Source: an uncultured bacterium (GTDB taxonomy: Bacteria; Cyanobacteriota; Vampirovibrionia; Gastranaerophilales; Gastranaerophilaceae). From it: 54,354 bases of DNA. Positions 35,448-43,238 of this stretch are shown here, piece by piece. Where the stretch lies: positions 1 through 54,354 of the forward strand of contig URFH01000017.1 in NCBI GenBank assembly GCA_900547155.1. Reading direction: 5' to 3'. Position 1 is the stretch's first letter. Each line of letters opens with the position of its first letter. The notes beneath the pieces were generated by a model. The model ran no database searches, was not told the origin of the DNA, and saw only the letters and a list, made by a program, of their open reading frames with translations. Both the position numbers and the translations under genes were made by a program.

Positions 35448-36263
35448 TTATAACTCAAGCAGCAATTCCATTTTTTTGTCGCTGACTTCCACAAGAGCCT
35501 TGTATTCGCCCAGGCGAACAATGTAGCGGTCTTTATTATCAACGGTTTCGGACAATCTTGAGCGGATTTCGGAGGATTTTAAAGAATCGAATTTGTTTAG
35601 CATAAAAATTTCGTCATTTATGTAGCCGATTAGCGAGTATTTTTTCTTAAATTCAACAAGGCACAAACCCTTGTTATTCGCGAGTTTTGCATTTGTGATA
35701 AGAAGCGGGTTTTTCATTTTTTGCATTGTCGCGTTGAGATAATCATCGGCTTTCTTTTGCACAATCGGCTTTTTCACGGTTTGTGTAATCGGAACTGTAG
35801 TTGTTTTTACCCGCTCGAGCCGTTCAGCAAGGATTTTATCATCGACTTTTGTTTTAACAACATCAAGTTTCTGCACAACCGTGCCTGCGGTATTTTTGAG
35901 CTTTTTATTCAATTTTTTGAACTTATCAACAGCAAAAATTTCATTTGTGACATTAAAATCCGCATTATCATCCGCCTGCTCGGCTTTTTGAAACACTCTG
36001 ACAATGCGGTAAATCCCGAGAACCGGAATACCTATCAACAAAATCGCAAGAGCTGTTTTTCTCAAAGGATGGGATTGCTTTTCGGGCGTTTTTTCAACCA
36101 GAACTTCGTTAATTTCGTCATATTCGTAATTTTCAATAGAGCTGTTGTATTTCGGGTCAAGTATTTTGTACTTGTAATCCGAGGCAAATGCAGCCGAAAA
36201 TACACCAAACACGGCAACAGCGAAAAAAACCAGAACAAATATTTTTGCATTTTTATAATTCAT
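35448..36263 (-). CDS. Membrane protein with FliO-like C-terminal domain
   Basis: This 271-residue protein has an N-terminal signal or anchor (about residues 8-28), a second membrane helix (about 70-90), a long charged helical linker (about 95-185) and a beta-rich C-terminal domain (about 190-271). That last domain (GLCLVEFKKKYSLIGYINDEI) resembles FliO, a chaperone for the flagellar export gate, but no flagellar genes surround it. The resemblance is weak and by eye. The solute-binding gene starts 7 bp downstream. Confidence 0.6.
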   Translation of the reverse strand: MNYKNAKIFVLVFFAVAVFGVFSAAFASDYKYKILDPKYNSSIENYEYDEINEVLVEKTPEKQSHPLRKTALAILLIGIPVLGIYRIVRVFQKAEQADDNADFNVTNEIFAVDKFKKLNKKLKNTAGTVVQKLDVVKTKVDDKILAERLERVKTTTVPITQTVKKPIVQKKADDYLNATMQKMKNPLLITNAKLANNKGLCLVEFKKKYSLIGYINDEIFMLNKFDSLKSSEIRSRLSETVDNKDRYIVRLGEYKALVEVSDKKMELLLEL

Positions 36264-36355
36264 CGGACGGCAATTCCATTAGATACCATCATTGTAGCAG
36301 AAAAATTTCTTTTTCCAATATCTTTTTTATATATTCCGGTAACATTTAACAATTC

Positions 36356-37093
36356 TCAATACTTTTTGTCAACCAGAGCTTCATGCGTTTTCGCCTCTAT
36401 TTCGTCGTCCAGCGGAGAAAGCTCAATTTTCTCTTTGTAGCGTTTTTCGAGCGCAAGAGAAATCAAATAATCCGCAAAATGCACATTTTTAGGCAAAAAA
36501 GAGCCGTGAAGATAGGTTCCGAATACATTGCAGAATCTGGCGCCCTCGGTTTTGTCTTTTCCGTTGTTTCCGTTGCCGGTGGTTATTTTTGCAAGAGGAA
36601 CGGTTTCATTTTCAAGATAAGTAAGCCCGCTGTGATTTTCAAACCCGACAAGCGTTTCCGGCACAACAAATTCGCATTTTGCGGTTACGTTTCCTATGAA
36701 TCTGGTGCTTCCGGCGACCGTATATGCGTCCAGAAGGCTTATTCCGGCGAGTTTTTGGGCATTGTGCGGCTGATAATAATGCCCGAGCAGCTGATATCCG
36801 CCGCAGATTGCCAGAAAAACCGCCATATTATCACGCGCTTCGAGCAACGTTGCCTTATGTTTTTGCAATTCCTGTGACACAGCAATCTGTTGTTTGTCCT
36901 GACCGCCGCCCAGAAAGTAAAAATCATATTTTTTGCAATCAATAGTATCGTTAAGGTCGATAGAATCGATATTTACAGCGATTCCGCGCCATTCGCAGCG
37001 TTTTTTTATTGTCAGAACATTGCCCCAATCGCCGTAAATATTAAGCAATTTGGGATACAAATGCGCTATGTTGATTTGAAGACCTGAATTCAT
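36356..37093 (-). CDS. gatD: Lipid II isoglutaminyl synthase, glutaminase subunit
   Basis: GatD is a class I glutamine amidotransferase that supplies ammonia to MurT, which amidates the D-Glu of lipid II. The 245-residue product begins with the GatD-type INIAHLYPKLLNIYGDWGN, carries the nucleophile Cys97 in AICGGYQLLG and the catalytic His196 in GTYLHGSFLP. No murT is encoded beside it, although the two genes are usually adjacent. CobQ/CobB-like amidotransferases are the main alternative, but the length and N terminus fit GatD better. No ribosome site is seen before the ATG. Confidence 0.82.
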   Translation of the reverse strand: MNSGLQINIAHLYPKLLNIYGDWGNVLTIKKRCEWRGIAVNIDSIDLNDTIDCKKYDFYFLGGGQDKQQIAVSQELQKHKATLLEARDNMAVFLAICGGYQLLGHYYQPHNAQKLAGISLLDAYTVAGSTRFIGNVTAKCEFVVPETLVGFENHSGLTYLENETVPLAKITTGNGNNGKDKTEGARFCNVFGTYLHGSFLPKNVHFADYLISLALEKRYKEKIELSPLDDEIEAKTHEALVDKKY

Positions 37094-37125
37094 AAAACTA
37101 TTATGTCAGAAATCGAAATTCTTGG

Positions 37126-37758
37126 CTATTTTTTTCTTGAAAGTTTCATGCCCTCAATCAAAAACGAAAGCTGTTCAAGCGCCTGCGGATCTTCGAGCGC
37201 GAGCAAAGCAGTTTTTACAAATTTTGAATATTCCTTGTCATGCGCATACTGGCGGCATTTTTCCATCATAAAATTCATGTTTTCGCTGTACTCGTTGTCA
37301 GTAAAATCTTTTATTGTTTCAGAAGTGCCGTCCGGTTTGTACATAACCGTGCGAAGAAGTTTGTTATTTTCATAATGGTTGACAGTGATGGGTTTTCCGT
37401 AATTTTTCGCCGAGGAATAAAAGTCAATATCCTCAACAGTAAATTTTTCAACGGTTTTACTCAAAACATTCTGGAGAAAAACCACATTTCCCGAGTGAAC
37501 CGCCTTGTAGCAGCCATCCGTTCCGGTCATGTAAAGCTCGGTATCGTAATAAAAATCAAACAGAACTTTCGGAGAAATATCCAGAGCCTAACACAATTTT
37601 TCAATAGTTTTGCAAGATGGAAAATGACTTCCGGTTTCTATTTTAGAAAGCTGTCTGGGGTGCAGTTCAATCAATTCAGAAAGTTTTTCCTGCGTGATAT
37701 TTTTATTTTTTCTTAGCAATTTCAGGTTAAACCCGAAAGCTTGTTTGAAAGTTGGCAT
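37126..37758 (-). pseudogene. XRE-family regulator interrupted by an in-frame TAG
   Basis: One open frame is split by a single TAG codon at 37588-37590. The N-terminal part (37588-37758) has an XRE helix-turn-helix: NKNITQEKLSELIELHPRQL, then SKIETGSHFPSCKTIEKLC. After the TAG the frame continues without a shift (ALDISPKVLFDFYYDTELYM) into a 150-residue effector region ending at 37126. A one-base change from GAG (Glu) would explain it. TAG serves as the normal stop elsewhere in the window (296, 11493, 16388, 34280), so recoding is unlikely. A 57-residue truncated DNA-binding domain might still be made. The intact gene would encode about 209 residues. Confidence 0.8.
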
Positions 37759-37956
37759 AATAATTTTTTTATTTCTTGACAACAAAATTATAAATTACCG
37801 CAAACACCCTTGCCACGGTCTTTTACGCCTTACGAAAGGGTTTTTTATAAAAAAATACGCGTTTAAAGCTGAATTTCTAGTATTTTAGAGTAGAATCCAC
37901 TAAATAACAAAGATATTTCAGATGTCATGTTTAATAAAAAAGACATATAACAAATA

Positions 37957-38676
37957 TCATAGCGAATTTTTGTCCTTTATTCGAAAAGCCAGCGGTGACG
38001 GGGGATGCAGCATGTCACCCACGGGGAGGTACCCGTATTTTGAGCGTATTCTGCGTACCAGCTCTTTTTTGTCCGGATCAGGGTCAAAATAAAGGGTAGA
38101 ATAGACGCTTACCCCGTCTTTTATTATCAGAGCGTCCGATTCTTTGAAAATATCCCCGTATTTTTTTACAAAAGCACGGTGCGCAGTCGCATTCATTCCG
38201 AGGTTGCAGATTTCCTCCTGAATCGAGCTGTCGCCGTCATTATCTTTTGCATGCCCGCATTCATGAAGAATCGCCTCGGCTATCGCAAGAATAACCGGAA
38301 AATCCTGATTATTTTTGTACATATCATTAATCATAATCAGGTTTTTTCCATAGTCATACTGGGCATGAATATGTTTTGAAGAAGTTTTTTCAAAAGAAAT
38401 CCTTATATTTGAATTTTTTATAAACTCAAACGCCTCTTTTCCCGACTTAAAAGGAAGAATCACGGCTATATTGTTCAAATATTTTATATCCGTCTGGCTG
38501 AACTCCAGCTGCGCAAGCTCATTAATGGCAGCAGAAAGAGTTGGGTCATCGAGCCACTGGAGCTGGGAAGCGTCAGGCGGAATTACTGCTTTTTGCGAAT
38601 TTGTACGTTTCCATTTCATATCTTTCAATGGAAAGCTGTTATAAATATTCGCAAATACAGGTGCAACCGGTGTCAT
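37957..38676 (-). CDS. Putative zinc metalloprotein with HExxH motif
   Basis: I do not recognise the family, but this 239-residue protein has a zincin-like motif, HECGH (residues 138-142), preceded by a hydrophobic helix (VILAIAEAIL) and followed by QEEICN, whose glutamates 154/155 could be the third zinc ligand. That layout resembles ImmA/IrrE-type and related metallopeptidases. No signal peptide or membrane segment is visible, so it is probably cytosolic. Its start overlaps the stop of the four-winged-helix regulator by one base, so the two are made together. The XRE gene lies 198 bp downstream. Cleavage of a regulator is a hypothesis only. Confidence 0.65.
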   Translation of the reverse strand: MTPVAPVFANIYNSFPLKDMKWKRTNSQKAVIPPDASQLQWLDDPTLSAAINELAQLEFSQTDIKYLNNIAVILPFKSGKEAFEFIKNSNIRISFEKTSSKHIHAQYDYGKNLIMINDMYKNNQDFPVILAIAEAILHECGHAKDNDGDSSIQEEICNLGMNATAHRAFVKKYGDIFKESDALIIKDGVSVYSTLYFDPDPDKKELVRRIRSKYGYLPVGDMLHPPSPLAFRIKDKNSL

Positions 38677-39857
38677 TAGTTATTTTGTTCGTCGTAAGTA
38701 ACAGTATAATCGGGGCTTACGGCAAGCCATCTAAAAGCTTGCCCGTCTTCGGCTTCAGGGATATCGCTCACAAAAGTTCCGCCGTATCTTCCTCTTGAAA
38801 ACTGGACAAACCCTTGTTTTGAGAGGTTTTGCAGGGCTTTTCTTATTGTATTGCTGCTGACGTCGAATTTTTGTGCAAGATTTTCCATAGACGGAAGTTT
38901 TTCGCCGATTTCAAAATTATCTTTTATAAAAGTTTTGATTTCGTTCTCTATTTTTTGATAGCTGTAAAACTGCGCGTCTTCAGCCTTTGCAAAAATCGAA
39001 ATTTCTTTTTCGGGCTGGAGAAAATTTTCTCCGGGCATTCTGATAATTGTTGTTCCGTATCTTCCGCGGCGCGCAAGGAGAATGCGTTCTTCAATTAAGC
39101 CTTTCATCGCGTCATGGACAGTTTTTATGCTTACTTTCAGGATTTCCGAAAGCTCAAAATGAGCCGGCAGCCGGTCGCCGACCTTGTGATTTGCGCTGAT
39201 ATAATCTTTAAGGTCTTTTTCTACTTTTTTAACGAGAGTTTCGGAAGAAAGCGTTTCTGCGGCAAATTCAGGGTCAATTTGCGGAATTTCTTTTATTGTC
39301 CAGTTTGCATCGTTCGTACGGAACATTTTTGCCTCGATAATTCCGTTAGAAGAAAGGTTTTCGAGCGCAAGTCTTACGGTATTTGTCGAATGGCCGGTAA
39401 TCGTCGCAAGCTGGCGTGCCGATGGAAGCGAATCGCCCGCTTTCAGAGCGTTTTCGACGATATATTTTTTTATTTCCGTGATGACTTTTTCGCGTTTTGA
39501 GGTGGATTTTCGAATAATCGGGTTTTGTGCGGAGGCATTTCTGATAACCGTGCCGATTCTTTGTTTGGATTCGACCAGTCCGCTGTCTTCAACGCAGCGA
39601 ATCGCGTTTTGAACGGTTCCAACGCTTACGCCAAGGTAATATGCAAGGTCGGCTTTTTTAGGCAGGAGAGAATTTTCCTCAAGTTTTCCTTTTTTAAACC
39701 CTGAAACAATCCAGTCGCTCAGCCATTTTTTGATGATTGAGTCTTTGGATTCAAAAGAGTTTTTAAAATTAGGAATTTCTTTAGGCAGTTCATTTATGTC
39801 TATACGTTTTAGAACAGCTTTTTCAAGTTTTGTGTAGCTTTCTTGAAAATTCGTCAT
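38676..39857 (-). CDS. Regulator with four tandem GntR-type winged-helix domains
   Basis: This 393-residue protein contains four copies of a GntR-like winged helix-turn-helix, at about residues 40-106, 120-178, 205-273 and 298-364. Each has the LP...A..L.VS..TV..A pattern (for example LPKKADLAYYLGVSVGTVQN and LPSMENLAQKFDVSSNTIRK), and three of the wings end in RxGT or RYGGT-like turns. Normal GntR regulators have one such domain plus a ligand domain; here no ligand domain is seen. The start has GGAGGG just upstream. CCGTTAACGG, a perfect palindrome at 39915-39924, may be its own operator. It forms a pair with the downstream HExxH gene. Confidence 0.85.
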   Translation of the reverse strand: MTNFQESYTKLEKAVLKRIDINELPKEIPNFKNSFESKDSIIKKWLSDWIVSGFKKGKLEENSLLPKKADLAYYLGVSVGTVQNAIRCVEDSGLVESKQRIGTVIRNASAQNPIIRKSTSKREKVITEIKKYIVENALKAGDSLPSARQLATITGHSTNTVRLALENLSSNGIIEAKMFRTNDANWTIKEIPQIDPEFAAETLSSETLVKKVEKDLKDYISANHKVGDRLPAHFELSEILKVSIKTVHDAMKGLIEERILLARRGRYGTTIIRMPGENFLQPEKEISIFAKAEDAQFYSYQKIENEIKTFIKDNFEIGEKLPSMENLAQKFDVSSNTIRKALQNLSKQGFVQFSRGRYGGTFVSDIPEAEDGQAFRWLAVSPDYTVTYDEQNN

Positions 39858-39914
39858 TTTCCCTCCACATTTGTATCTAATCCGGCGCCGCCCCGCTTGA
39901 TTTGCCGGCGCAAA

Positions 39915-39924
39915 CCGTTAACGG
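39915..39924. promoter_or_regulatory. Palindrome upstream of the four-domain regulator
   Basis: CCGTTAACGG is a perfect 10-bp palindrome about 58 bp before the regulator start, beside a second inverted repeat, GCGCCG (39885-39890) / CGGCGC (39906-39911). An autoregulatory site is possible. Confidence 0.35.
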
Positions 39925-40073
39925 CCTACCTTTACTCAGATAATTTATTATATTTTATAACAATAAAAAAACAGGCACATTTTTTTTGCTATTTTTTTAC
40001 ATAAAAGTTTAAAAATTGTTACGATATTAAAATTTGAAAGACGGGAGGAAGGATATGCGCGGGATAATTATTT

Positions 40074-40106
40074 CCCCTCTCCGATGGGAGAGGGTGCCCG
40101 CAGGGC
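40074..40106. repeat. Intergenic double hairpin (CCCTCTCC type)
   Basis: CCCTCTCC (40075-40082) pairs with GGAGAGGG (40087-40094), and GCCC/GGGC (40096-40106) forms a second small stem. This GC-rich block stands out from the AT-rich gap 39858-40306 and resembles a repeat type seen scattered in other bacterial genomes. The rest of the gap holds the palindrome at 39915, AT-rich sequence and the leader of the next gene. Confidence 0.7.
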
Positions 40107-40306
40107 GGGTGACGGCTTACCCTTTAGGAAAAAACGCCTGCCCGTAGGGGAAAACCAGCCAATTTCGCCTTTTATTCTTGTACCAGCTTATAGCTTGATT
40201 CCTGAAAAATTTTCATTATGTAAACATTTGTAAAGGTTGTGTTTCAAACATTAAAGTTTCAAAAACAAAATGCCGATATAAATAATACAAAAGGAGTATT
40301 TAGAAA

Positions 40307-40987
40307 ATGGGACTCAGCGCATCACAGGGCCGGTTCTTAACACTAACGGCAAGAAAAAATAACATAGAATTTCAGGTTCAGCAACTGACCCAGGCTAAAT
40401 TGCAGCTCGCAGACCAGCAGGATACAGAAGCCTATCTGTGGAGCAACGGGATGAATATCCAGCATCTTTATTACGCTGCAGACGGAAACGGCTCTATCAG
40501 CGATGATTTGCCGCGTCTTTCATACCAGCTTTGCACAAAATCCGCTTCTGACGGCGGTCTGAATATGCGCGTTATTGACAAATACGGAAGAATCGTTGTG
40601 TCAGAGCTCCCCGACCCGCTTCCTGAGGGCAAAGAAGTCGGCGATTATGTCATTGAAAAAAACTGCACGCAGGCTGACTATTTTGAAAAGAACCTTTTGA
40701 ACGGAAACTGGCGCCTCCAGCAGCCCAGCAAACAAAATGAAACCGGCTGGCAAAATATTACTCTTGAAGGCTGTGAAAATATCTATCAGGGCGTCGATTC
40801 AAAAGACTATGCTGTCGCAGAAGCTGATTACAGCGCAAGCGTAGAACGCCTTGAACGCATAGAAAAGCGCTATGACATGCAAATTCAACAGCTCACAAAT
40901 GAACAAAAAGCTATCGAAACAGAAATGGATTCTGTTAAAAAAGTTATCGACAAAAACATCGAAGAAACTTTCAAAACCTTCGGTTAA
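40307..40987 (+). CDS. Protein of unknown function with coiled-coil tail
   Basis: I do not recognise this family in functional terms. The 226-residue product begins MGLSASQGRFLTLTARKNNI, a polar helical opening I have the impression recurs in several proteins of this bacterial group. The middle (about residues 45-165) is mixed, with a DGGLNMRVIDKYGRIV strand-like part, and the C terminus (about 170-226) is a charged coiled coil. No signal peptide is visible. AAAGGAG lies 10 nt before the ATG. It converges on the asparaginase gene with a 3-bp gap. Confidence 0.72.
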   Translation: MGLSASQGRFLTLTARKNNIEFQVQQLTQAKLQLADQQDTEAYLWSNGMNIQHLYYAADGNGSISDDLPRLSYQLCTKSASDGGLNMRVIDKYGRIVVSELPDPLPEGKEVGDYVIEKNCTQADYFEKNLLNGNWRLQQPSKQNETGWQNITLEGCENIYQGVDSKDYAVAEADYSASVERLERIEKRYDMQIQQLTNEQKAIETEMDSVKKVIDKNIEETFKTFG

Positions 40988-40990
40988 TAA

Positions 40991-41959
40991 TCAAATATGA
41001 GCCAAAATATCGAATTGCGGCTCATATCCGCCCACGCGGAGCCCGGTTTCTGTATAAACACCGGAATCAAAGAATTCATTAAGGAGATTTGTATTTATGG
41101 AGTTATCGTCAATCCAGTTTTTCTGCCTCAATATCTCGAGCACAATCAGCGTCCTTGCTTTCATATTGGCGTCAATTACCTTTACCGTGAAACTTTCGCA
41201 GGTTTTTGTATTCAATACCGTACAAAGCCCGCCGGCACCGACTTTTGCGCAGATATAAGGCGAAAGCTGCATTAAATGCGTATCCAGTCTGTTTTTCCCG
41301 CCGCAAATATAAGGATGAGCCTGCATTGCAGCTGTAATTTTCGGATGTAAACGATGAAGATTCAAAAACCCCTTACAAAGCCCCTCAAGAGAGGTTGCAA
41401 AATTAGGAGCTGTGCAGCCATCCAGCGTTTTGGGGAGTTCCGAGCTTTCCTCGCAGAGAGATTTTATTTTTTCATACATTTTCAGCTGCAAAGGATGGTC
41501 AAAATCAAGATAATTCCCGGTTTCCCAGCCCATCTGCCTGCAAATCAGCAGCATAAGCGTATGTTTGCCCGAACAGTTATTATGCAGGGGAGAAAATTCT
41601 TTCAACCCGTCAAAATTGTTCAAAGGCGGGATAATCGGACATTTTAAATCATTTTCGCCCAAATCACCCTTTTTCAAAAGCATTTTTAACAAATCAGTAT
41701 GAACTTTTTCCCCCGTGTGCGAGCCGCAGCAGATTGCGATTTCTTCCGCGGTCAAATTAAAATACCCGATTGTACCCAATTCATCAGCGAGTGCTGCTTG
41801 AAGCGGTTTTGCGCATGAGCGGTGGAAAAAGGGGTAGCCGGCAGGGTCAGGAAAGGCTTTTATTTCTTTTTCTGCGCTGCAAAACACAATAAAGCCGTAA
41901 AATTCGGTTTCTGTAAGGTTTTCACGCGTTTGTCTGAGTAAAAGCAGCGGTCTGTTCAT
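40991..41959 (-). CDS. Asparaginase, Rhizobium etli AII type
   Basis: This 322-residue protein belongs to the asparaginase II family first known from Rhizobium etli, unrelated to the E. coli enzymes. It hydrolyses L-asparagine to aspartate and ammonia. Family motifs are present: FHRSCAKPLQA (Ser and Lys of the active site), CCGSHTGE, HNNCSGKHTLML (metal-binding Cys and Lys) and DGCTAPNF. The C-terminal KVGAGGLC region is also typical. No signal peptide is visible, so it is cytosolic. Its start overlaps the stop of the upstream GspE-N-like gene by one base. Confidence 0.88.
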   Translation of the reverse strand: MNRPLLLLRQTRENLTETEFYGFIVFCSAEKEIKAFPDPAGYPFFHRSCAKPLQAALADELGTIGYFNLTAEEIAICCGSHTGEKVHTDLLKMLLKKGDLGENDLKCPIIPPLNNFDGLKEFSPLHNNCSGKHTLMLLICRQMGWETGNYLDFDHPLQLKMYEKIKSLCEESSELPKTLDGCTAPNFATSLEGLCKGFLNLHRLHPKITAAMQAHPYICGGKNRLDTHLMQLSPYICAKVGAGGLCTVLNTKTCESFTVKVIDANMKARTLIVLEILRQKNWIDDNSINTNLLNEFFDSGVYTETGLRVGGYEPQFDILAHI

Positions 41960-42702
41960 TATTTTGCAGATTTGTTTTGTATATTAAATATTGCGCGGAG
42001 TTTTTCTTTCAAAATCGCGTTTTCTTTTGCGAGTTTATCGGTTTTTTCCTGAAGTTCTTTAACATTAACCTGCGGATTTCCCTGCGGTTTGGCAAAATCC
42101 ATAGAAAGCATGAACCGTTTTTTGCTTTCGTCTTTGATTTGCAAAATTTTCAAGATATCTTCATTAACAATGAGCCCCATTTCAACAAGAACTTCGCCGA
42201 GTTTGTGATATGAAGAGCCGGCATTGAGCTCTTTTTGCTTTCTGAGAGCGTCATCAAGCTGCGTTACATCAATCAAATTAATCCTTTTTACATACTCGCC
42301 GAGGCGGATTTCGCTGCCCAGATAATAAACAGAAGCCGCAACAACAGCATTAACAGGCTCTTTGATATATTCGTTTTTAATGCAATAAGCGAGATATCTT
42401 GATGATTCTTCCAGCGTCCAGAAGTTGTTAAGGGTTATATCCACGACTCTCTGTGCGTTATTTGCTGCCGCAAGATATTTATAAATATTCATTTCATGCC
42501 CGTGTTCGTGGGTTTCGAGCTCTTTTTTGCCCTTAAAGGTGATTTCCGGCACATAAATCGTGTACATATCATCTTCTTTGTTCACAGATTCAGCACCAAA
42601 ACGGCTTTCCATATCTTTTTTCAGGTCAATATAGATTACTTCCTTAACCCAGGCGGGAGCTTGCAGGATAATGTTCAAAAGGGTCTCAAGATTATTACTC
42701 AT
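41959..42702 (-). CDS. Protein with GspE N-terminal-like (MshEN) domain
   Basis: This 247-residue cytosolic protein is of unknown role. The N-terminal half (about residues 1-110) is unfamiliar, with HEHGHEMNIYKYLAAANNAQ. Residues about 130-190 resemble the N-terminal domain of type II secretion and type IV pilus ATPases: IRLGEYVKRINLIDVTQLDD, then KLGEVLVEMGLIVNEDI. Some such domains bind cyclic di-GMP. The C terminus is a coiled coil (KELQEKTDKLAKENAILKEK). No ATPase domain follows, so it could be a regulator or adaptor. I chose ATG 42702, which has GGAAG upstream; the frame also allows TTG 42705. It is coupled to the asparaginase gene. Confidence 0.65.
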   Translation of the reverse strand: MSNNLETLLNIILQAPAWVKEVIYIDLKKDMESRFGAESVNKEDDMYTIYVPEITFKGKKELETHEHGHEMNIYKYLAAANNAQRVVDITLNNFWTLEESSRYLAYCIKNEYIKEPVNAVVAASVYYLGSEIRLGEYVKRINLIDVTQLDDALRKQKELNAGSSYHKLGEVLVEMGLIVNEDILKILQIKDESKKRFMLSMDFAKPQGNPQVNVKELQEKTDKLAKENAILKEKLRAIFNIQNKSAK

Positions 42703-42787
42703 CAAACTTCCTAACTGTAAAAATTGCTAATATATGTTATTATAACATATATAAAGAGTATGCGAAATACATTAAGGGAGGTAAATT

Positions 42788-43234
42788 ATGGGAGTTGACG
42801 GATTTTCAATAGCAAATACCGGCCTGAACATTAACAAAACCTCCTCTGCGATGTCCTCAGAGGCAGAAGCGCTGGCCCGTTTGGGCAATGATGTACAAAT
42901 AAGGGATGTTGACGGCGTAACAAAAAAAGCAAAAACAGCAAGAAAAGACCGTGACGCGGGATTTAACGGAATGGCGTATTTGCCGGGAAATAATGACGAA
43001 AACGAAGAGGAAGAGCAGCCCGAAACCCCTCAAAAAAAAGGCAGATACAAAAAACGCACAAATATTGCCGAAGATTTTTCAAAATACCATTTTCGGCTCA
43101 ATAAAGAGCAGATGATTGAAATTTATGACTCACAAACCGGCCAAATTCTGCGAACTATTTCTCCCGAGGACGCTATGAAAGTTTTTGTTAATCTTGCGGA
43201 CGTTCCGGGCGTGATTGTCAACAAAAAAGCTTAA
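42788..43234 (+). CDS. FlaG-like small protein, unknown function
   Basis: The 148-residue product has a polar N terminus (MGVDGFSIANTGLNINKTSS), an acidic/basic linker (EEEEQPETPQKKGRYKKR) and a compact C-terminal domain (FRLNKEQMIEIYDSQTGQIL, then RTISPEDAMKVF). That last pattern resembles FlaG, a protein found in flagellar gene groups, but no flagellar genes lie nearby. GGGAGG lies upstream of the ATG. The gene ends 4 bp from the convergent TolC-like gene. I would treat FlaG as a resemblance rather than a name. Confidence 0.62.
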   Translation: MGVDGFSIANTGLNINKTSSAMSSEAEALARLGNDVQIRDVDGVTKKAKTARKDRDAGFNGMAYLPGNNDENEEEEQPETPQKKGRYKKRTNIAEDFSKYHFRLNKEQMIEIYDSQTGQILRTISPEDAMKVFVNLADVPGVIVNKKA

Positions 43235-43238
43235 TTTC

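Noticed and set aside
37588..37590. Recoding of TAG as an amino acid
   Set aside because: TAG is the natural stop of several intact genes here (296, 11493, 16388, 34280).
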